The notes under the pieces were generated by a model. The model worked only from the letters and a program-made list of their open reading frames with translations. It was not told the origin of the DNA and searched no databases. This document shows positions 56,826 to 64,000 of a stretch of 64,000 nucleotides of DNA, piece by piece. Source of the stretch: Serpula lacrymans var. lacrymans S7.9 (lineage: Eukaryota; Basidiomycota; Agaricomycetes; Boletales; Serpulaceae); NCBI RefSeq assembly GCF_000218685.1, contig NW_006763299.1, positions 1,628,031 through 1,692,030 of the forward strand, in the 5' to 3' direction. The number at the start of each line of letters is the position of its first letter. Position 1 is the first letter of the stretch. Both the position numbers and the translations under genes were made by a program.

Positions 56826-58787
56826 ATGGAGCATGGGCGTGCATTCAGCTCTACATCCAGGAGTCTGTCGTCCGCGTCGTTGCGGGATCGTCTGTCGAAG
56901 CTGACGGCCACTCCACTGCGCCCCGTGGCTGCTTTGCAAGCGAATATCGAGTTGAGGGCCCTCATCGCTGTGGTTATATGAAACCCGCTAACGAAAGAAA
57001 CTGGAATGTGTTTGCTTTACGCCTGGTGATAGATTCGTACCTTCGAAGATTCCGAGGCAGAGGAGATTGCAAATGATGGTCGTTGCAGTTTGGTCAGTCA
57101 TGATTCCTATTACATGTTTTGTATGGTTGATGCTTTGGTGAGTTTATTCTGTGGTATAAAAACTGTTTAACTTTGATTCACTGTGAAATGAACGTGCCCA
57201 GCTCTATTCCAGCGCTGTGGCCATTCTTGATAGCGTATTTGCTTTGGATGTTTCTTATAGATAACAGCCCAGAACTGGGTGGCAGGCTAAGCCCATGGTT
57301 CCGCTCATTATCTTTTTGGAAGTATTTTGCAGATTATTACCCTGCTTCGTGAGTATTGAATGTATTCCTACACCTGAGCAATCTCACCGATCTGCAAATT
57401 TTGGTCACTCGAAAAGCTTATTGAAGGTAAGCTGAAGGGATGATGCAGTCATAGCTCCCATTGAATGCTATGTGAATGAATGTGCTGTTTACTTTTATTG
57501 GTATTTTTAGGAGTGCGATCTTCCTGCCGACCGACCGTATGTGTTCGGATATCATCCACACGGTGCGTCACATTACGGTATTATTTGGTGAGGAATATAG
57601 GTTAATGCTTGGAGATATTCTAGGTATCATCGGGATGTGAGTTTACCAAAATGACACTGAGTTTATGTTTACTCACTTCAACCTCATGCCTCACATCAGG
57701 GGTGCTATGGCTACTTTTGCGACAGAAGGTAAATCATCTTGCCGGATTTCGAAAGTCTGTTCCATAGCTCTTTACAGGTACTGGGTTTTCTGAGGCATTT
57801 CCTGGCATCAAGCCACATCTGTTGACGCTCGTCAACAATTTCCATGTCCCTCTTTATCGGGACATTCTTATGGCTCTTGGGATCAGCAGTGTGAGCAAAC
57901 GCTCGTGCTCAAACATCCTTAAAGCAGGCCCTGGATCGGCTATCACCATTGTAGTAGGAGGTGCGGCAGAAAGCTTGAGTGCACGTCCTGGCACTGCAGA
58001 TCTGACACTCAGAAGAAGGTGATTACAACTTTTTATTGCTTAAAATTTGATGTTTATTACGCTTCTCAAAGACTTGGGTTTATCAAGGTCGCTATCCAGC
58101 ACGGGTGAGTTGATTTTCTCTAATTCGATACCCTTATGTGCGTGTATATCTGATTTTTTTCTTTCCCAGTGCCGATCTTGTTCCCGTCTTTTCTTTTGGT
58201 GAAAACGACGTTAGTGGATACGCTCCTACCTGCTTTGATACCGAGTGAAACTGAGCTGATGACATAAACAGATCTACCAGCAGATGCCAAACGAGAAGGG
58301 GACGACTGTCTACATGCTTCAGAAGAAATTCCAGAGCATGTTTGGTTTCACGCTGCCTTTGTTTCATGGACGAGGACTTCTAAACTGTATGCTTCTTTAC
58401 TTTCTTGTTTCGCTATCACTGTCATCATTGATAAATGACTCATGAAAATAGATAACTTGGGCTTGATGCCCTACCGCCGGCGGATAGTTTCAGTTAGTGA
58501 GTTGTGCTCCTTTTTCTTTACTACATGCGCGAAACTGTGACTATCATTTACTTTGCGGTATCTTACAGTTGGTCGTCCGATTCATGTCCAAAAATGCGAA
58601 AAGCCCTCTCTTGAAGAGGTTATGCGGGTACAAAAGATGTATATCGAGGAGCTAACAAGGTATGTTTGGTAACCCTCACTTCATTCCATTATTTATTTTG
58701 TTGATATGTTTCGTTAACAGGATCTGGAATACGTACAAGGATGAATTTGCAAAAACGAGATTGAGAGAGTTGAGCATTATCGATTGA
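56826..58787 (+). CDS. DGA1: Diacylglycerol O-acyltransferase 2 (DGAT2)
   Basis: ER/lipid-droplet enzyme that makes triacylglycerol from diacylglycerol and acyl-CoA. ATG 56826 gives a Ser/Arg-rich N-terminus (MEHGRAFSSTSRSLSSASLR). The next exon, FVPSKIPRQRRLQMMVVAVW, enters the membrane hairpin (SVMIPITCFVWLML, then ALWPFLIAYLLWMFLIDNSP). The exact junction between these first two exons is not settled: the donor I can see does not keep frame, so an unseen mini-exon or different start is possible. Then YFADYYPA, CDLPADRPYVFGYHPHG (HPHG is the catalytic motif, split by an intron), IIGMGAMATFATEGTGFSEA, SCSNILKAGPGSAITIVVGG, VPVFSFGENDIYQQM, HGRGLLN, NLGLMPYRRRIVSVIGRPIH, VEELTRIW-like C-terminal helix (MYIEELTRIWNTYKDEFAKT) to TGA 58787. 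All DGAT2 blocks are present. Confidence 0.93.
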
Positions 58788-59248
58788 ATGTATCTCACCC
58801 AACTCGAACGTCGGTATTTGATATTGTGAAGAGCTGAGAGCCTCGTTATATTGGGATCCACTTGGGACGAAATTTGTCGGGTCTTTGGCTCATCTGCGAT
58901 TATTCTACGAAAGTAGATAACAAAGTCGATCCTTATATTATAAGTATGCAAAATAGTTCATGTACATAGACATAGATTTCTGGAGTTGTTGTCGTTGAGG
59001 TATGTTATTTGTAAGTTCTTTCAATTGCTCAAGGTGTTGCGATGTCGCAAGAAATACATATCATGTTTTAAATATCACACTACGATGTGATCAGAAATGA
59101 ATGAAGTCTTGTTCATGTTGCAGTAGTTCAGCCCGATTCTAATACGACGATTGAAACTTGTATGTTCGGATGCGCATTGTTTAGATTTTTGTAGATGTGA
59201 CATTCCGTAAGATCCAGATAAAATGAACCATATTTATATTTGATCAGC
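58788..59248. other. Intergenic, convergent 3' ends
   Basis: About 460 bp between DGAT2 (plus) and the lipase (minus). AT-rich, no other gene recognised. Confidence 0.4.
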
Positions 59249-60566
59249 TTAGCAGCCCATCGTCACGCCATTGTAGGGTCCATCGTGGTTTGACAAATCA
59301 CCGTCTGTGATGCTGGGAACGTCACCGACGATGCACTGCGTGCTTGGGTTATCTTGGCCTACGGTGTTCATGTATAAGCTTCCCCAGCTCAGAATAGAAC
59401 ACTTCACAACGGGACTAACCTGGGCAAGCAGCCCATTCGCCGGAATCTTGGATGTGAACTTCACCAGCGGGGTGAACGAAGCCCAAGAACATACCCGGGC
59501 AAATGGGGATAGGGTCCTCCTCATTGTTGACGTGTGTCAAGTGGAGGTTTGCATCGACGTAGTTGGCAAAATCCTGGTTACCGACCTATTTTACAGAGTT
59601 ATTAGAAAACGGCAGGTCCGTAGACGTGAGGTGTGAAGAACTCACACGGGGTAGACCGTAGCCGTAGGTTGTGAAGGTAGTGCCCGAAGGGAGGTGGAGT
59701 GGGAGGTACACAGAGTCAAGGAGGGTGATAGCAGCACCTGGTTAATTTCACATTGGAAGAATGTAAGCAAATGTTGAAATTATACTAAGAATCGCTAATA
59801 ACGAACCCAAGGAGTGACCGACCATAGTCACAGAGGTTGTGCTATATGTCGACATTGTGGACTCTACAGCAGCGAGGACGTCAGTAGCAGTGCTATTAAT
59901 TTACATGCGATATCAGATATAGTAACTCAGGAAATTCGGGCAAACTCACTCTGCTTGAGCGCCGGCGAATCCATTGTGGACCTCGATGCTCGAGTCAATA
60001 CCAGGGAAAAGGGTCGAGTTCAAGTTCGTCAAGAAAAAGTCTCCGTCGGTGACAAGAGGCTCGCTATAACAAAGAAATAAGCCAGACATTGAATATTTGG
60101 CGAGACAAACTTACATCTCGGAAGGGTCTGTGCCCTGGTGAGAGACAATCACAGTATCGAGAGACGGGTCGTAGCCCACATACCCTATAAATCGACGCGT
60201 TCTGATTAGCAAGGTTCTCATAACTCTGAATTACTAAGGTAAGACTCACAGTACTGCACTGAATCACCGTTACCGCCGGATGCGGTAGGTTTGAACCCGG
60301 GGTTAGCTTGACAGTTTGCTATCGAAAAGGTGAGACTAAATGAACGGGATGCAAAACATTGAATGGTCTCAGAAAGACTCACCTCCACAGTTCCATGCGA
60401 GAGTAGCAGAGGCCTGACAATAGCCTGCGCTTGCGTACCAGGTGAATGGGGTGAATGCATCGATTTGCGAGGTCGACAAAGCCGTGATGCTCTGCCTCGC
60501 CACAAGCGAGGGAGAGGCTTGGACGAGAGCAGCACCGACGAGAGCAGCGACAAAGACAGAAGACAT
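59249..60566 (-). CDS. Secreted class-3 lipase / feruloyl-esterase-like
   Basis: ATG 60566 gives a signal peptide (MSSVFVAALVGAALVQASPS) and likely propeptide RQ. Then ITALSTSQIDAFTPFTWYAS, AGYCQASATLAWNCG, an intron, CQANPGFKPTASGGNGDSVQ, WYVGYDPSLDTVIVSHQGTD. The catalytic elbow is VTMVGHSLGAAITLLDSVYL (Ser in GHSLG). Asp is in the later strand (HVNNEEDPIPICPG) and His in GFVHPAGEVHI, completing the triad. The end is TDGDLSNHDGPYNGVTMGC, with a Cys next to the stop at 59249. Introns are short and numerous. Members of this fungal group hydrolyse triglycerides or feruloyl esters; the two are not separable by eye. Convergent with DGAT2, but one is secreted and the other intracellular, so shared physiology is not implied. 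Confidence 0.9.
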
Positions 60567-61644
60567 CGCGATTTGTCTGAGTGGAATTCACTTGGAATTG
60601 CGACTGAAACACGATCCAGCAAGACAAGCCTTTATACTAGAGGCAATGTAGAAGCGACGGATGCATAAATAGGTCAACAAGACAACATTCGTAACGAGAT
60701 TCGTTGCCAACTGATGAAGCTAAGCCATAGCCACACTTACAGAGATGCAGGTCTGCCGTGATAGATGCACATGCACCACGATGGCAGGAATGATATGAGT
60801 ATACGATGCATATGATTGTACAGAATATGTACCGGCCGGTCGAACAAGAATAGGAATTTCGAGACATGCGCCAAGAAGTCCTAGTTTTACGGTGATCCTG
60901 AGTTCAAGTTAAACCCTGCATATTCCTTCCTTGACACGGTTCTGCTGAACTTTCAACTTCCATGGATGCCCCTAATGCTGTTAGTTATAAATATTTGAAT
61001 CGGCATAGAAAATAATTCTCACAGAAGAAGCATTCCATGGGAGAACACAAATGGTTGCGGTCAGTTTGATATCAAAAAATAAAGAACATGCCAGATAACC
61101 ATGCGGTCACACTACACGTGACCGAGATACTCGCTTATATGTGTCACATCCCAGAATAGGACATCGACAGCATGCCACGGCGGGGCGACCGTCTCTCCTG
61201 CACTCGTCCATAGCAACAACTGATCATCGATCACCAATGACGTCCATGCCAGTCCCAATAGTATATAACCCCTGTTCGTGTGCAAATACCATATTTTCTT
61301 TTCCCAACGCTCGTTTCTCCAAAACCGTATATGCGCGCTCGTCGTCTTTAGGACATCATATACAATGGCTTCTTCTCTCCTGGACAAGTTATAATAGGCA
61401 CGCTTTCGAGTCTGCTGACTCTTTCTCCCACTTACTAGTCTCGGCTCAACCTATGAGGTGGGTTCACATTTCTGACGATCCGTGAAATTCGCCCGAATTC
61501 CAGCTCGGCGCACGACGCTCGCCATCTGAATCCGCGTGGGTGGGTTCAAAACAGCGTCTATGAATATTCGGTTCCACCTAGCTCGAAACATATAAATTAC
61601 GGTCCTGGCTAGAGAAAGATTCTTGCTTCTGCCCCGATCCAACC
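60567..61644. other. Intergenic, about 1.1 kb
   Basis: Between the lipase start (minus) and the glucanase start (plus), so both promoters. No gene recognised. A TATA-like TATAAA lies near 61590 before the glucanase ATG (CATATAAATTAC), a plausible promoter element. Confidence 0.4.
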
Positions 61645-63842
61645 ATGAAGCTCTTGCTCACAAGCCTCTCCTTTTTACTTCTCGCTGTGTCCCAGACATG
61701 GGCTGCTATGCCAAGTAAAATTTATGGTGTAAACCTGGGATCCTGGTACGCTCATTATCATCACGTCCCGCCTGGTTTTCATATCTGATAATGCTCTAGG
61801 CTTGTGCTTGAATCATGGATGCTACCCCAAGGTTGGCAGACACTTGTAGTATGAAGGGTTGCTCGATACTAACAGCGTAGTACTTTACCACAGGATGGCT
61901 TGACATGGGTGGTCAGTCGTGTTCTGACTGTTCGACCTGCATTGCTACCGAATCGTGAGGGTTTTTTCTTCAATTGTTACGTTATAATTATCCGAAGAGC
62001 TCACGTTATCCGATAGTTCCTTCGCCAAGGCATATCCCGATACCGTCAATGAAAAGTTTGCTCAACATTGGGACACCTGGTTTACGCAAGACGATGTCAA
62101 CCAACTCAAGGCAGCCGGAATTAACACTGTTAGAGTTCCCGTGAGTGCTTTCTTTCATTCACTTTCCCTTTATTTCTGATATATGCCCGCGTTAGCTTGG
62201 CTATTGGATCGTCGAAGCGCTCGTGGACTGGCCAATTGAAACATATCCTCAAGGAGGGTTGACTTATCTCGTAAATCATATTATATTCCATGCAGTTATA
62301 GTTATAACGTGACTGACGATCTTAAAGCGTCGGGGTTTAAGTTGGCTCCAGGATGCCGGTATTACTGCTATTCTCGATCACCACGCACTTCCGGGTGTAC
62401 AGACACCCAACCAACAATTTACTGGAAAGTTCGTGACCCCTTCCACATGGTCATATTCGTTATTCTGACATTCTGTGGTAGCTGCACGACCGATATTCAA
62501 TTTTACGTGAGTTCATTTAGCTCTTTTTCCGTATATGTATCATCATACTCATATCTCCCATAGACTCCTTATAACTACCACCGTGCTTTAGTGTGGACTG
62601 CTGTTATGGCCACTCTTTCACATCTTGACCCTAACTTCGGTAGCGTGGCTGCTATCGAGGCTGTAAATGAGCCAATCATGGATGCAAATGAGACTCCGGA
62701 TTATGGGTACTGTGAGCTTACCTGCTTCGTCACCCCGTTTTATATTATTCACATTTCTCAAAACCAGTCCAGAAGTATTTTGTGGAGACTGTTCGCGCAG
62801 TTGAGCTGATGCTAGGAATTTCCGTACCAAGCATGTCTCTTAACGTCTCCGTTTCGTCCAGTAATGTTACTGCTGCGATGATCGAAGTCTCCAGCTATTC
62901 AATTTTCAGCCCTGAAGTCCAATCTGCATTGGCAGCGGCTGCCCCAATTTTGCTCGATATCGGTTCCCAGTTTAGTATGGAGACTATTTTCGATTTCAAC
63001 CTCACTTCAGCGCCTCTTTACAACAGTCGAGAGCCATTGATTACCAAGTACGTTGGTCATGTATGATGAAGAAATAGAGATTAATGCCTGTTTTCCCCCC
63101 GAAACAGTTTTATGGATGTCAATTGGCAATACGATAATCCTCCCAACCCTGCATATGCTGCAATAGGGCCTCAAGGATATGACAACCATCTTTACTACTC
63201 GTCAGTTTTTCTTTCATCATCATAGGGACTATTCACTGACTCGTTATCTCCGATAGGTACGGAGTATGTCTCTACTTTTCTCTCTTGAGTTACGTCTGAT
63301 GATATGCGAAACAGGGAGTGGCTGATCCTAACCCAACCGCTTACCTTGAAAGCGTCTGCAGTAAGTTTGAACCGACTGCAGCAAGAAATCCTTATGCTCA
63401 TTAGTCATTACTAGATTTGAATCGTATCCAGGCTGACGCGGCTCTCGGCGATACCCCTCTATGGTTTGGAGAATGGGGGTTACCTACTCAGTTTAACGCA
63501 ACGGATGAATTTCTATACCAGTGGGCTGATGCTCAAAAGTGGGCATACAGTAAAGGCGCGGGATGGATTGTGAGTCTCCTATGACATGTTGATTGTACAA
63601 ACAGAATCCTGATGAAAACTAGTTCTGGAATTTCAAGACAGAAATCTCAGAGTTGGCCGCTGGGCTAGCTAGACAATGGCAAGTGATGAGATTCCACCAA
63701 TTAAACACATGCTTTCTAATCATCGCTGCTCGCGCACAGGTCTTATTTGGAAGGTTTGAAATTGGGTTTCTTTACGATGGATCCATCACAGTACAACAAT
63801 GCCAGCGTGTGTGATGCGTACATAAACAGCACGAGCACTTGA
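61645..63842 (+). CDS. Secreted exo-beta-1,3-glucanase, GH5
   Basis: ATG 61645 opens a signal peptide (MKLLLTSLSFLLLAVSQTWA). Mature protein: PSKIYGVNLGSWLVLESWML, (intron) GGQSCSDCSTCIATEFAFAK, CAAC-type FAQHWDTWFTQDDVNQLKAA, GINTVRVPLGYWIVEALVDW (the GxNxVRxPxxYW block), then LQDAGITAILDHHALPGVQT after splicing near 62.34 kb, TAVMATLSHLDPNFGSVAAI, and EAVNEP with the acid/base Glu. The nucleophile is in LWFGEWGL. Other blocks: MDVNWQYDNPPNPAY, KSGW-like KGAGWIFWNFKTEISELAAG. It ends at TGA 63842 (DAYINSTST). Ten or so introns, some approximate. It would cut beta-1,3-glucan from the non-reducing end, usual in wall remodelling. Both catalytic Glu present, so probably active. Confidence 0.92.
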
Positions 63843-64000
63843 TAGTCTTCTCGTATACGACAATTCCGTAACTTATTGTTCATAAGGCGGGTTTTTTTGC
63901 CGAAGATAGTCACATTACTTGTCCTCTCGCTCATCGCAACTTCGTATCATATCTGCTTGCTTTTTTTCCCCAGGTCTAGTCGGATAATCAGGTGTTGTAC
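63843..64000. other. Window edge, no gene
   Basis: The remaining 158 bp contains two short T runs and no recognisable coding sequence. Confidence 0.4.

Overview
The window looks like nuclear DNA of a basidiomycete fungus, most likely an Agaricomycete. Most genes are split by many short GT-AG introns of roughly 50-60 nt. The membrane protein at 46.5-47.9 kb is of the mushroom-type DUF6533 family, and the retrotransposon Gag and Pol proteins are of the kind common in Agaricomycetes. Gene models below were built by reading exons by eye; exon edges are approximate unless stated.

Left arm (1-22 kb), mostly ordinary genes inside a lineage-specific BTB cluster. Two BTB-domain genes lie on the minus strand (0.5-2.8 kb), then a HIRIP3-like H2A/H2B chaperone, a nitronate monooxygenase and a She3-like coiled-coil protein (all minus), a divergent RING/coiled-coil protein (plus), two more BTB genes and a decayed fifth BTB copy (plus). 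Then comes a large coiled-coil protein whose last exons encode a PACT domain (pericentrin/Pcp1-type spindle-pole anchor), and a convergent mitochondrial cardiolipin synthase. A tRNA-Glu gene closes this arm.

Transposon island (22.2-37.8 kb). A minus-strand Ty3/gypsy copy, now Gag N-terminus, Gag C-terminal tail and a protease fragment with an in-frame stop, is split by a plus-strand Ty3/gypsy element of about 11.2 kb (23989-35156). The inner element has two 1822-bp LTRs that look almost identical, a long Gag-protease ORF and an uninterrupted RT-RNaseH-integrase ORF. Its LTRs carry, upstream of the TATA box (in U3), a 180-codon membrane-protein ORF with a strong start context. In the full-length transcript this ORF would lie 3' of pol. 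The protease has Asn where the catalytic Asp should be. A second small membrane-protein ORF overlaps the end of the gag frame. Remnants of a Ty1/copia gag, an unrelated 417-bp LTR and short repeats surround the nest.

Gene-poor stretch (37.8-46.5 kb). It holds a probable decayed membrane-protein gene, a stand-alone adenylation-domain protein (NRPS-like) and long stretches where I recognise nothing.

Right arm (46.5-64 kb), compact again: DUF6533-type membrane protein, a secreted His-rich/Ser-Thr-rich protein, a hotdog thioesterase, tubulin cofactor B, CDC48/p97, DGAT2, a secreted class-3 lipase/feruloyl esterase and a secreted GH5 exo-beta-1,3-glucanase. These are housekeeping or secreted enzymes with no evident common pathway. 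The best candidates for something undescribed are the U3-encoded ORF of the inner retrotransposon and the BTB proteins with C-terminal Cys-pair modules.
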